A stretch of 64,000 bases of DNA, taken from assembly GCA_025352065.1 (NCBI GenBank), contig JANXUC010000092.1, positions 62,001-126,000 on the forward strand, read 5' to 3'. Numbering within the stretch: position 1 is the first letter of the stretch; every line of letters begins with the position of its first letter. This DNA is from Acidobacteriaceae bacterium. GTDB taxonomy: Bacteria > Acidobacteriota > Terriglobia > Terriglobales > Acidobacteriaceae. The notes below the pieces were generated by a model. It made no database searches. It was not told the origin of the DNA and saw only the letters and a program-made list of their open reading frames with translations. Below, piece by piece: positions 7,521-15,381 of the stretch. The translations under genes and the position numbers were made by a program.

Positions 7521-8633
7521 CTAGCGTCGTAGATGTGCGGCATAGCGCGCACCCAACTTGATGCAGGGGTCTTCCACGAGATGGAAAACAGCGACCGGGA
7601 CGGCGATGATCGCAGCTATGCCCACCAGGATGCGTACGGCGAGGGGGAAGTGTCGCATGACATCTATCGCCAGCCAGAAAACCACAACATGGGATAAGTA
7701 GAGGCCGTAAGAATATTTCGCAATCAGATGCGCAGGGCGCGCCACCGCTGGCATTGTGACCTCGCTGAATTGGGGCACTAGCACGGCTAGGACGAGCGCA
7801 AATATCCAAGCGCGGTGCACCTCGGCCAGAAAGTTTGCGTTACCGAACGGAGTCCACACGGCAATGACCAGCGCCAACGTGAGGGGCCACAACCAAGCAG
7901 GAAGTCTCTTCGCAGACGCCTTGGATAGCTCAAACGCCACGATGCCCGCCACGAAGCAGGGCGCGTAGAGCAGCATATTGAGGCGTCCGAGAAAAATCAG
8001 AGGAATCGTAATCGCAGCCAGCGCCGCAAGCCCCCAGAATAGGAACGGACGGTAACGCCCTCCGCGCAGCCCCATGTAGAGGAACGGCAGCACACAATAC
8101 ATCTGCACTTCTACGGGGAGCGTCCACAGGGGTGCCAGCACCACGCGGGCGTTAGTCAGGTTTTGTGTTATCGCCAGATTCGACAAGAATGCGGGCCAGC
8201 CGACCCACGCATAAGCCTCACCTGGAAAATGTGGGACGCCGAAGACGGGAACCAGCAAAACAAACAAGATGCTGAGCGGATAGATGCGAAAAATCCGCCG
8301 GATCATGAAACCAAGCGCCAGCGGCCACGGTCTGGTAAAGCCAGCGACTTCGAGGCGAGCGAGTGAACCCATCAGGACAAAGCTGGTATGAATGAAAAAA
8401 AGAACGACTCCGAAGAAGCTCCAATTCCTGGGGAAAGGAAGTCCGGCGCTGACAAAAAAATGGCTCACAACCACGCAAAGCACGGCCGTCGAGCGCAGAA
8501 GATCGAGATTCGCGGATTCGCTAGCAGTCGTCGGGCCCAAAAGCTGAGACGAAGCGGAGAGACTGGCTTCTCCAGCATGTGATGACGCGGTTTGTCCTAG
8601 TTCGGTGTCGAGGGTGATGGCATTTGGTTTCAT
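7521..8633 (-). CDS. Acyltransferase 3 family membrane protein (OafA/YrhL type)
   Basis: 370 residues with about ten membrane segments. The family hallmark is the N-terminal NLDLLRSTAVLCVVVSHFF (about residues 42-60), which carries the conserved R and the H of the first helix, followed by FFGVVLFFIHTSFVLMGSL and the RRIFRIYPLS segment. Such proteins move acyl groups from the cytoplasm onto sugars or lipids on the outer face. The first 40 residues are a Ser/Ala-rich cytoplasmic extension. The substrate cannot be told. It is a single gene between repeat-bearing intergenic regions. Confidence 0.88.
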   Translation of the reverse strand: MKPNAITLDTELGQTASSHAGEASLSASSQLLGPTTASESANLDLLRSTAVLCVVVSHFFVSAGLPFPRNWSFFGVVLFFIHTSFVLMGSLARLEVAGFTRPWPLALGFMIRRIFRIYPLSILFVLLVPVFGVPHFPGEAYAWVGWPAFLSNLAITQNLTNARVVLAPLWTLPVEVQMYCVLPFLYMGLRGGRYRPFLFWGLAALAAITIPLIFLGRLNMLLYAPCFVAGIVAFELSKASAKRLPAWLWPLTLALVIAVWTPFGNANFLAEVHRAWIFALVLAVLVPQFSEVTMPAVARPAHLIAKYSYGLYLSHVVVFWLAIDVMRHFPLAVRILVGIAAIIAVPVAVFHLVEDPCIKLGARYAAHLRR

Positions 8634-8994
8634 GGAGTCCCGGTACGTGGTCTATTTTAGCCGCATCTTGAAAAGCCGCGTTCGGTGAAATCTGCAAATG
8701 TCCAGCGGTCCGCAGTTCCTAGGTTTTAGAAATTGCAATCTCGGAACGCTTTGTGGTTGTCCTATTTTACCGAGCGAGGGTTCGATAAGGGTGCAATAAG
8801 AGTTCCCAAGGGTGCCTTAACGCGCTAAAACGGGCCATCCGTACCGTTAGAATAGTACGGGGACAAGAATAATACGGGACGGGTGACCCAGGCTTTTGAT
8901 CTCTTCGATACAACCAAGACAAGGGGTGGCCCACCCTTCGTTTTTTGAAGGGTGGAGTTCACAATGTTAACAATATAGAACGCAAAACTTGGGG
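8634..8994. other. Intergenic region between acyltransferase and purB
   Basis: No gene seen in 361 bp. It contains an imperfect dyad CCGTACCGTTAGAATAGTACGG (about 8839-8861) and, at 8895-8986, the second copy of the ~100-bp repeat with a strong hairpin (CCACCCTTCGTTTTTTGAAGGGTGG) that could act as a terminator for purB. Confidence 0.55.
8895..8986 (+). repeat. Dispersed ~100-bp repeat, copy B
   Basis: Second copy of the repeat at 7329-7431. The outer blocks (TTTTGATCTC, CAAC/CAAG, AATGTTAACA, GAACGC) are kept, while the central hairpin has a different but still paired sequence. Conserved flanks with a compensated stem suggest that the RNA or DNA hairpin is selected or copied as a unit. Confidence 0.6.
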
Positions 8995-10320
8995 CTATGT
9001 CTTTTGCCCGACCTTCTTCTTCGGCTTCTTCCCAAACACGCGCGCGAAAATCTTATCCACATTCTTCAACTGCCGATCCAAATTAAACGCCTCTTCAATC
9101 TTCTTAATTGGAACACGGCCGGTAATTGCTTTGTCCTTCAGAATCTCTTTCTTGAAGTTCAACCCCTCTTTCCACGACCGCATGGCATGGTTCTGTACCA
9201 TGCGGTAGGCATCCTCGCGCGAGACCCCGCTTTCCACCAGATCCAGCAATAACTGTCCGCTGTAGACCAAGCCTCCGGTACTTTCCAGGTTTGCGCGCAT
9301 GCGGTCGGGGTAGACGAACATCGTTTCAATCAAATTTGTGGTCTTGGCCAGCAGGTAATCCATCAGGATCGTCGAGTCGGGAAAAATGACGCGCTCCACC
9401 GACGAATGCGAAATGTCTCTCTCATGCCAGAGGGCGACATTCTCAAACCCAGCCTGTGCGTTGCTGCGAATTACTCGAGCTAAACCGCTAATCTGTTCGC
9501 AGGTAATGGGGTTCCGCTTGTGAGGCATGGCCGAAGAGCCTTTTTGCTTTTCCGAAAAAAATTCCTCGGCCTCCCGAACCTCGGTGCGCTGCAAATGGCG
9601 AATCTCCGTCGCAATCTTGTCTAAACTCGACGCCACCACCGCCAGTGTGGCCAGATAAAAAGCATGACGGTCGCGCTGGATCACCTGCGAGGAAATTGCT
9701 GCTGGCTCCAAGCCCAGCCGCTTGCAGATCTTCTCTTCCAGCTCCGGCGTGAGATGCGCCAGCGTCCCCACCGCTCCGGAAAGCTTGCCCACGCGCATGT
9801 CTTCCGCCGCGTGACGAAAGCGAGCAAGGTTGCGCTGCGTTTCCGCATACCAGTTGGCCAGCTTCAACCCAAACGTGATCGGCTCGGCGTGAACACCGTG
9901 TGTGCGGCCAATCTGCGGCGTATCTTTGAATTCCCAGGCGCGCCGCTCCAACGCTTCGGAAAGCCCAACAATTCCGGCATCGATAATCTTAGACGCCTGC
10001 GCGATCAGCAGAGCCTGCGCCGTGTCCACCACGTCGTTCGAAGTGAGTCCGTAGTGGAACCAGCGAGAATCGGGGCCAACGAATTCTGAAACCGCCGTGG
10101 TGAACGCGATCACGTCGTGACGAACTTCGGCTTCGATTTCCTGAATGCGTTCCAGTTTGAAGTTGGCGCGCTCGCGAATCGCGCGGGCAGCTGATTTCGG
10201 TACCCATCCTGCTTCGGCCAGAGTTTCCGTGGCGGCTACTTCGACGGCAAGCCAGGTGCGAAAACGGTTTTCCTCACTCCAAATGCGTCCCATGTCGGTG
10301 CGAGTATAGCGATGGATCAC
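8995..10320 (-). CDS. purB: Adenylosuccinate lyase
   Basis: 441 residues from the GTG at 10320, chosen because AGGAG lies 6 nt upstream and the family start IHRYTRTDMGRIWSEENRF follows at once; the frame can be extended to 10371 without support. The fumarase/aspartase signature SSAMPHKRNPITCEQISGLA is intact, as are the catalytic-site segments GRTHGVHAEP and TSNDVVDTAQ. The enzyme acts twice in purine synthesis: SAICAR to AICAR, and adenylosuccinate to AMP, each releasing fumarate. The C-terminus carries a short Lys-rich extension (VFGKKPKKKVGQKT). It stands alone here, not in a pur operon. Confidence 0.97.
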   Translation of the reverse strand: MIHRYTRTDMGRIWSEENRFRTWLAVEVAATETLAEAGWVPKSAARAIRERANFKLERIQEIEAEVRHDVIAFTTAVSEFVGPDSRWFHYGLTSNDVVDTAQALLIAQASKIIDAGIVGLSEALERRAWEFKDTPQIGRTHGVHAEPITFGLKLANWYAETQRNLARFRHAAEDMRVGKLSGAVGTLAHLTPELEEKICKRLGLEPAAISSQVIQRDRHAFYLATLAVVASSLDKIATEIRHLQRTEVREAEEFFSEKQKGSSAMPHKRNPITCEQISGLARVIRSNAQAGFENVALWHERDISHSSVERVIFPDSTILMDYLLAKTTNLIETMFVYPDRMRANLESTGGLVYSGQLLLDLVESGVSREDAYRMVQNHAMRSWKEGLNFKKEILKDKAITGRVPIKKIEEAFNLDRQLKNVDKIFARVFGKKPKKKVGQKT

Positions 10321-10550
10321 GGTGGCTCCTGCGTAGCAAAGGATTCGGGGAACCTCAGATTCTAAACGCACAGGGCGAGGAAGGCTAGGCCGCGTACTAT
10401 GCCATCCGTCCTATGCCGGCAATGGCACAAGAGCGCTGGTTCATAAACTTCGCAACTGTTAATGGCCCGAATACCTCATTGCATCGATTTAACGTAGAAA
10501 ATTAACGTTCCATGTTTCAAGATTGATGTACGTGATTTATAATCCGCCCC

Positions 10551-10997
10551 ATGAAAAACCGTTGTCTCACTCCGGTCGAATATCAGTGCCTGGCTGAGAT
10601 TCGACACCAGATTCGCCGCTACCTGCATGCTGGCGAACTCGCTGCTCGAACCTTGGGGCTGGAGCCCCGGCAGCATCAGGTGCTCCTTGCCATTAAGGGG
10701 TTGCCCGCCGGAGTAAGGCCGAGAGTGGGCGAACTCGCCGAACGATTGAAGATTCAACACCACAGCGCTGTTGAGTTGGTCAACCGCTTAGCTGTCGCCG
10801 GATATGTCCGGAGGCACCGCGAGAATGGAGACCGCCGAGAAGTTTTTTTGGCGCTTACTCCCAAAGCACAGCGGACCCTGAGCAACTTAGCGGACTATCA
10901 CTACTGGGAACTCACAGAAGCTGCGCCGGTGTTAGTGCAAGCACTACGAAAGAACTTGCGACCGGTTCCGCGGGAGCGTAGCGCGGCAGCTTCGTAA
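10551..10997 (+). CDS. MarR-family transcriptional regulator
   Basis: 148 residues. A winged helix-turn-helix is visible: LEPRQHQVLLAIKGLP, VGELAERLKIQHHSAVELVN as the recognition unit, then the wing GYVRRHRENGDRREVFLALT and a C-terminal dimerisation helix. MarR proteins repress efflux or stress genes and often respond to small phenolic ligands, but nothing here identifies the target. It is divergent from purB and convergent with the protease gene. The gap before it (10321-10550) is AT-rich just upstream of the start and probably holds its promoter. Confidence 0.88.
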   Translation: MKNRCLTPVEYQCLAEIRHQIRRYLHAGELAARTLGLEPRQHQVLLAIKGLPAGVRPRVGELAERLKIQHHSAVELVNRLAVAGYVRRHRENGDRREVFLALTPKAQRTLSNLADYHYWELTEAAPVLVQALRKNLRPVPRERSAAAS

Positions 10998-11075
10998 GAA
11001 GGTATTTTCCCACCGAGGTGGCCAAGGACTTGTACCGACGTCGTTGGGAGGATTAGGGTTCCTATTTCAGAATAG

Positions 11076-12101
11076 CTATTGTATCTTTTGCGCGACCGCG
11101 ATCATGGGCTTGAGCGCGCCTACGGAGATGCCCAAAGTCCCGCCAGAGAAGCCGTCCATATATGCCGTGTTGATTCCAATTACATGGCCATGCGAGTCAA
11201 ACACAGGCCCGCCGCTGCCACCGTGCGCGGTAGGCGCGTCGTAAACAATCTTGCTGCCGACCACATCGCCAAGATGTCCGTAAGTCGCCGACGGACGAAT
11301 CAACGAAAGCGCAGCCAACTCACTCGCCGCCCCTGCATCGTCGTGACGATACGCCAGCCGCTCGTAAACCGCTTGCGGAGATTTCGCCACCATTCCCGCA
11401 ACGCCCATCGGATAGCCAACAACGGAGACTAACTCCCCGGGCGTTCCAGCCTGGTCAGCTAGCGGCAAGGGCGGAAAAGTCTTGCCCGGAACGTTATTCA
11501 TAAAGCGCACAATCGCCAAATCGTGCAACGGAGACACCACCACTGGATCAATATCAATCGGCGTAGGCATGTCCGGAAAGTAGGCCAACAGCTTTTCCAA
11601 CTTGCCCACCGCGCCGCGCTGGATCAAGGCTTCGGCCTCAGGGTCTCCATACCAAGGCTCAGCCACATGGCGATTCGTAGCAACCAGGCCATCGGCAACG
11701 ACAAATCCGGTCCCAGCCACCCGCGCCCGCAGCGACGACAGCCTATTATTCGGAAATCCGACCCGGTAAACGCCAAAAATGTAGCAAATTGACCCGCGAT
11801 AGCGATTCAACACCAGGCTGGGCATTTCCTGCTCCTGGCGCAGTTCGGCCACCTCGGAGGTCAGCTTAGCAACCTCGCCCTCCATGGGGTTCGCCGCATG
11901 ATGGTAGCGAGGCACCAGGTAGGCCGTAGTGGCTACCAGTATGGCCGCCAGCAGGGCAGCCGTCAGTGAGCGCCAGTCCATGTGGGGATGGCTCGGAGAG
12001 GCCTGCTGAGGCGAATGCTGCCCCTGTTCCTCCGTACCCCCACCGTCCAGGTTCTGATCCCCGTTTTGACTGCCTATTTGATCTTCGTCGTTATCCAGCA
12101 T
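11076..12101 (-). CDS. Membrane-anchored trypsin-like serine protease
   Basis: 341 residues. A polar, Gln/Gly-rich cytoplasmic N-terminus (1-42) precedes one membrane helix (LTAALLAAILVATTAYLVP, about 47-65), a short coiled coil (EVAKLTSEVAELRQEQE) and an S1C/trypsin-2 protease domain. The catalytic triad is visible as His in ATNRHVAE (about 145), Asp in PLHDLAIVRF (about 192) and Ser in AHGGSGGPVF (about 295). There is no PDZ domain, unlike DegP/DegS. It would work in the periplasm, tethered to the inner membrane. Substrate unknown. Confidence 0.88.
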   Translation of the reverse strand: MLDNDEDQIGSQNGDQNLDGGGTEEQGQHSPQQASPSHPHMDWRSLTAALLAAILVATTAYLVPRYHHAANPMEGEVAKLTSEVAELRQEQEMPSLVLNRYRGSICYIFGVYRVGFPNNRLSSLRARVAGTGFVVADGLVATNRHVAEPWYGDPEAEALIQRGAVGKLEKLLAYFPDMPTPIDIDPVVVSPLHDLAIVRFMNNVPGKTFPPLPLADQAGTPGELVSVVGYPMGVAGMVAKSPQAVYERLAYRHDDAGAASELAALSLIRPSATYGHLGDVVGSKIVYDAPTAHGGSGGPVFDSHGHVIGINTAYMDGFSGGTLGISVGALKPMIAVAQKIQ

Positions 12102-12239
12102 GTTCCTCTGTAAGCACGAGAGAGTCCCTGCCGGGCGGGGAATCCCGACACTCCATCATTACAAGCCAGAAGTAATCAGGCTACGGTACGGAAGGCAGTG
12201 GCCTAGGCGGAAGGGTCGTGGTAGGGAGGGCGCTCGCGT

Positions 12240-12262
12240 GGCAGCGGAGCTTGCTCCGCTGA
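12240..12262. repeat. Short palindrome repeat (GGAGC-TTGCTCC type)
   Basis: GCAGCGGAGCTTGCTCCGCTG forms a near-perfect hairpin. Relatives occur at about 4419, 41748, 54122 and 54195. Here it sits between the glutaredoxin gene and the protease gene, where it could terminate or insulate transcripts. Confidence 0.6.
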
Positions 12263-12291
12263 GGGTTTGTGTCGGCTCAACTTGTTGATTA

Positions 12292-12546
12292 TTAGAGCTT
12301 TACTCCCAATCGCGCAGACATTTCCTCATACAAGAAACCTGCTCCCGGGCGATACGGCTGCACCCACTCCCCATCAATCACAAACTGCGGAATCGCCCGC
12401 TTGCCAGCGTGTTTGATGACCTCGTCGGCGGCGCCGGGAGTGGCTTCGATGTCGATCTCTTCAAAAGGAATGTTGTGCTGAGCCAGGAATCGCTTGGCGA
12501 CGCGGCAGTCAGGGCACCAGGGAGCGGAGTAGACGGTGATTTGCAT
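12292..12546 (-). CDS. Glutaredoxin-family thiol-disulfide oxidoreductase
   Basis: 84 residues, the usual length of a bacterial glutaredoxin/NrdH-type protein. The redox motif is CPDC in ITVYSAPWCPDCRVAKRFL (about residues 11-14). The glutaredoxin fold is completed by the cis-proline segment RAIPQFVIDGEW. The central CxDC rather than CPYC leaves the exact electron donor open (glutathione or thioredoxin reductase). It is a single gene flanked by repeats and a vapBC locus. Confidence 0.88.
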   Translation of the reverse strand: MQITVYSAPWCPDCRVAKRFLAQHNIPFEEIDIEATPGAADEVIKHAGKRAIPQFVIDGEWVQPYRPGAGFLYEEMSARLGVKL

Positions 12547-12635
12547 AGTTGAGCATGATGCTAGCAGAAGGGGCCTTGCATTGGAGCCGCATCAAACCCA
12601 TTTACAAATGGGTTAAACCATAAGATAATACCATC

Positions 12636-12896
12636 ATGATCGCCAAACTGACCCTCGATAAAGCTGGACGCCTGGTTCTACCCAAGCCTTTGCGCGACGA
12701 GATGCAACTCGGCGCTGGCTCCGTCCTTGAGATGGAGCGAGAAGGCGAGCTCATCACCCTGCGGCCAATTCGTCCGAAAGCCAGCTTAAAGAAAGAGTTG
12801 GGTATATGGGTATATCAGGGCATCGGACCTGTCACGGATTCTATTCCTGACTTCATTGATCGCGAACGTGAAAAGCGGCTCCGCGAATTCATGTGA
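12636..12896 (+). CDS. vapB: AbrB/MazE-type antitoxin (VapB)
   Basis: 86 residues with an N-terminal swapped-hairpin DNA-binding domain (KLTLDKAGRLVLPKPLRDEM followed by LEMEREGELITLRPI). The C-terminal part (TDSIPDFIDREREKRLREFM) would bind the toxin. It is followed after 22 bp by a PIN-domain gene in the same direction, the normal vapBC order. Expected to bind its own promoter; the AT-rich stretch CCATAAGATAATACC just upstream of the start is the likely site. Confidence 0.88.
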   Translation: MIAKLTLDKAGRLVLPKPLRDEMQLGAGSVLEMEREGELITLRPIRPKASLKKELGIWVYQGIGPVTDSIPDFIDREREKRLREFM

Positions 12897-12918
12897 CAGG
12901 ATCCGTCCTCGCGATCCG

Positions 12919-13365
12919 ATGAGAGACTTTCTTGATACTTCCGTGCTGGTTGCTGCTTTCGTGCATACGCATGTGCATCATAGGGCTAGCGTGGAACTTC
13001 TAGCCTCCGCTGCTCCAGAACACTCCGCATGCGGAGTGCATACGCTGGCGGAAGTCTATGCGACCATGACGGCTTTGCCGGTGCAACCGATGATTCCGCC
13101 CGAGCAAGCCATGTTATTCCTGGAAGAAATTCGCAACCGGTTGACTCTCGTTGTGCTGAACGAAGAGGAGTATTTCGATACCATCCGAAAAACTGCCGAA
13201 CATGGTTTTACCACCGGACGCGTGTACGATGCGCTGCTCTTGCAGTGCGCTGTCAAAGCCAAGGCTCAAATTATCTATACGTGGAACGTGAAGCACTTCC
13301 AAGCCCTCGCCCCGCATCTCGCTGATCGCATTCGCAAGCCGTTAGGAGATGGGCGTAAAATTTAA
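12919..13365 (+). CDS. vapC: PIN-domain ribonuclease toxin (VapC)
   Basis: 149 residues from ATG 12919 (MRDFLDTSVLVAAF); an earlier in-frame ATG at 12856 lies inside vapB and is unlikely. The PIN-domain acidic residues are visible: Asp in FLDTSVLVA, Glu in HTLAEVYATM and Asp in GRVYDALLLQCA, with a further Asn/His stretch near IYTWNVKHFQAL. VapC toxins cleave tRNA or rRNA when VapB is degraded. The pair is compact and looks intact. Confidence 0.92.
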   Translation: MRDFLDTSVLVAAFVHTHVHHRASVELLASAAPEHSACGVHTLAEVYATMTALPVQPMIPPEQAMLFLEEIRNRLTLVVLNEEEYFDTIRKTAEHGFTTGRVYDALLLQCAVKAKAQIIYTWNVKHFQALAPHLADRIRKPLGDGRKI

Positions 13366-13371
13366 ACTGAG

Positions 13372-13776
13372 ATGGCAGACGCGATTGGACTTGCAGCCTT
13401 AGTATTGGCGGCGCTTCTAAGCCGGTGGATTTTTCCACACGACCTTCAAGATCCGTTGCTGTGGGCCATCGGCATCGCCGTGTTGGCTGGATCGGCGTTG
13501 CACTTCTGGCATAAAGACGATGATTTCAGGAAATATGTAAGTGAGCCTTCAGACTGTGTAGGTTTGGCAACTGTGAGCGTTTTTTTAGGCGGAGTGTCGT
13601 TCCTTGTCGACGCGGCTATAGGCAGTTCATTCGGCTCTCCGCACTCTTTGATTGAAGCTGCCGAACATGCGGGCAGTCCATTCGGGTTCCCGCTGACTTT
13701 ATTTCTATGTCCGGGACTGACTCTTCTTGCTATTTCAAGCTACATGCGCAACCTGTTTCTCAGGCAGATTCCTTAG
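13372..13776 (+). CDS. Small integral membrane protein, unknown
   Basis: 134 residues, mostly hydrophobic, with about four membrane segments (AIGLAALVLAALLSRWIF, LLWAIGIAVLAGSALHF, CVGLATVSVFLGGVSFLV, FPLTLFLCPGLTLLAISS). It starts 6 bp after the vapC stop, so it may be co-transcribed with the toxin-antitoxin pair. No known family and no link to toxin function is evident. Confidence 0.6.
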   Translation: MADAIGLAALVLAALLSRWIFPHDLQDPLLWAIGIAVLAGSALHFWHKDDDFRKYVSEPSDCVGLATVSVFLGGVSFLVDAAIGSSFGSPHSLIEAAEHAGSPFGFPLTLFLCPGLTLLAISSYMRNLFLRQIP

Positions 13777-13821
13777 GGCCGAAATGAAAAGTTTCCGGCC
13801 TTTCAATCTCGGTACAGCCAA

Positions 13822-14058
13822 TCACCCAAACAGATTGATCACACTCGCCTGCGTCTGATTGGCGACTTTCAGCACGGTAAGATCGACCGAGAACTGATTC
13901 TTCGCCGTCAGCAGCGCCACTACGGCGGTGCTCAAATCCACCGTATCGGTGCCTGCCGAGTTCGAAGCTGTGCTTGCTCCGGCAATACTGGCGGCAGCGG
14001 ACTCCAATTGAACTTGGGCTTGTGCTAATCCCTGTAAGGCGATGGCTGAGACGTCCAT
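13822..14058 (-). CDS. Small Ala/Ser-rich protein, possibly flagellar rod- or motility-like
   Basis: 78 residues from ATG 14058 (MDVSAIALQGLAQAQVQLES). The frame extends upstream to 14289, but that part crosses a repeat and is not protein-like. The C-terminal VDLSTAVVALLTAKNQFSVD followed by LTVLKVANQTQASVINLFG resembles the helical C-termini of flagellar rod/hook proteins (pattern VDLxxExVxLxxAxxxYxAN). No flagellar genes are nearby, so the resemblance is only a hint. Confidence 0.5.
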   Translation of the reverse strand: MDVSAIALQGLAQAQVQLESAAASIAGASTASNSAGTDTVDLSTAVVALLTAKNQFSVDLTVLKVANQTQASVINLFG

Positions 14059-14187
14059 ATCAACTCTATCGGCAGAAGCTGTTTTGGACTTTAGTGCGGT
14101 GCTAAGGGCTCTGGACCATGACAGCAGAAGTCCGGTGGAGCGACGGGCGTCCTCGTCCGTTGGTGACCAGCGCTGCCCCTCCCGCAC

Positions 14188-14212
14188 GGGCGAGGACGCC
14201 CATGCCTCCATC
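14188..14212. repeat. GGGCGAGGACGCCC repeat
   Basis: Short hairpin-forming repeat followed by ATGCCTCCATCG. Similar copies are at about 52873-52898 and 57772-57795. It lies between a small minus-strand gene and the HspR-like gene. Confidence 0.55.
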
Positions 14213-14269
14213 GCATATTCCGACTTGTTGTAAAGTAAAGACTTAGCGGTCTCCCGTGGCCAAACGCCC

Positions 14270-14677
14270 ATGACTAAACGCAAGTCCAAAGGCGCTTACA
14301 TGATTTCCGCGGTGGCGGAGATGTATGGCATTCATCCGCAGACGCTGCGTCTCTACGAGCGTGAAGGCCTGCTGAAGCCGTCGCGCACGGAAGGGAACAC
14401 GCGCCTTTACACCGATGAAGACCTGCTGCGGCTGGAGTTCATTCTTTCGCTGGCGCGCGATCTCGGCGTGAACATTGCCGGCATTGCCATCATTCTGCAA
14501 ATGCGCGAGCGCATGGAAGAGACACAGCACCAGATTCAGGATTTCGTGCAATACATCCAGCGCGAAGTCCTGGTGCGCGCCGCCGCCGCTGACCCTTCCA
14601 AAGGCGCGTTGGTGCCCGTGCGCAGGACCATGGTTACGGCGGTCACAAAGATTTCCGTGGGCCCGAAAAAGAGGTAG
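14270..14677 (+). CDS. hspR: MerR-family regulator, HspR-like
   Basis: 135 residues. The N-terminal MerR helix-turn-helix reads YMISAVAEMYGIHPQTLRLY followed by EREGLLKPSRTEGNTRLYTD, very close to HspR, the repressor of the dnaK/clpB heat-shock regulon in actinobacteria and relatives. A helical segment (about 75-115) should dimerise. It has no metal-binding Cys. HspR normally sits beside dnaK or clpB. Here it is followed by a methyltransferase-like gene, with clpC 3 kb away, and no HAIR-type inverted repeat (CTTGAGT-N7-ACTCAAG) was seen near clpC. Confidence 0.8.
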   Translation: MTKRKSKGAYMISAVAEMYGIHPQTLRLYEREGLLKPSRTEGNTRLYTDEDLLRLEFILSLARDLGVNIAGIAIILQMRERMEETQHQIQDFVQYIQREVLVRAAAADPSKGALVPVRRTMVTAVTKISVGPKKR

Positions 14678-14739
14678 AGCAGTTGCCAGTTGCCAGTGTA
14701 AGGCGGCTTTTGATCCCACTGGCAACTGACAGCTGCATT

Positions 14740-15351
14740 ATGCTTCTCCTCCACACCATCGCGTGGCTCGCCTGCGTCGTTTACTCGACCGTCCCCGCGT
14801 TCTGGCTGATGGTCCATCCCTTCGCCGATTTCTGGCGCGCGCGCAAAGGCAATCCCTATAAACTGCTGGTCCCGATCTGGATCGCAATGTGGATCGCTGT
14901 CGGCCTACTCACCGCGCCATTCCGACACGAGCATCTCTATTCAACTCGCTGGACCTGGCTCCCCGCCGCCGTTTTGCTCGTTGCAGGCATTTCCATCTAT
15001 CGTCGCGCTGGCGCTCGCTTCACCTGGTCGCAACTCGGAGGTCTTCCCGAAATTTGCGACCCTCAAACCACGCAGCATCCGCAACGCCTCGTCACCGAAG
15101 GCATTCGCAAGCGCGTGCGTCATCCGATTTATTTAGGGCATCTTTGCGAGATGCTGGCGTGGAGCCTGGGATCGGGGCTCATCGTTTGTTACGGACTGAC
15201 GGTGCTTGCCATCGTTACTGGAGCAGGCATGATCCGCATGGAAGACGCCGAGCTGGAAAAACGCTTCGGCGACGACTACCGCAGCTACAAAGCCAGCGTC
15301 CCGGCGATCTTTCCCAGCGCAACTCCTTATAATCCAGTTAAGCTGCACTAA
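14740..15351 (+). CDS. ICMT/PEMT-like membrane methyltransferase
   Basis: 203 residues from ATG 14740; the frame can start at 14683, but that stretch is a CAGTTGCCAGT repeat. There are about five membrane segments. The C-terminal signature of isoprenylcysteine carboxyl methyltransferase-type enzymes is present: LVTEGIRKRVRHPIYLGHLC, then EDAELEKRFGDDYRSYKASV, which bind S-adenosylmethionine and the substrate head group. Bacterial members methylate diverse small molecules or lipids, and the substrate here is unknown. The lolC-like gene follows after 30 bp. Confidence 0.82.
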   Translation: MLLLHTIAWLACVVYSTVPAFWLMVHPFADFWRARKGNPYKLLVPIWIAMWIAVGLLTAPFRHEHLYSTRWTWLPAAVLLVAGISIYRRAGARFTWSQLGGLPEICDPQTTQHPQRLVTEGIRKRVRHPIYLGHLCEMLAWSLGSGLIVCYGLTVLAIVTGAGMIRMEDAELEKRFGDDYRSYKASVPAIFPSATPYNPVKLH

Positions 15352-15381
15352 GCTGAGAGCCGACAGCCGACAGCCGCGCTT

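Noticed and set aside
9052-9060. Perfect DnaA box TTATCCACA
   Set aside because: Single copy, inside the purB coding sequence, and a 9-mer is expected by chance in 64 kb of both strands; no cluster or AT-rich unwinding element.
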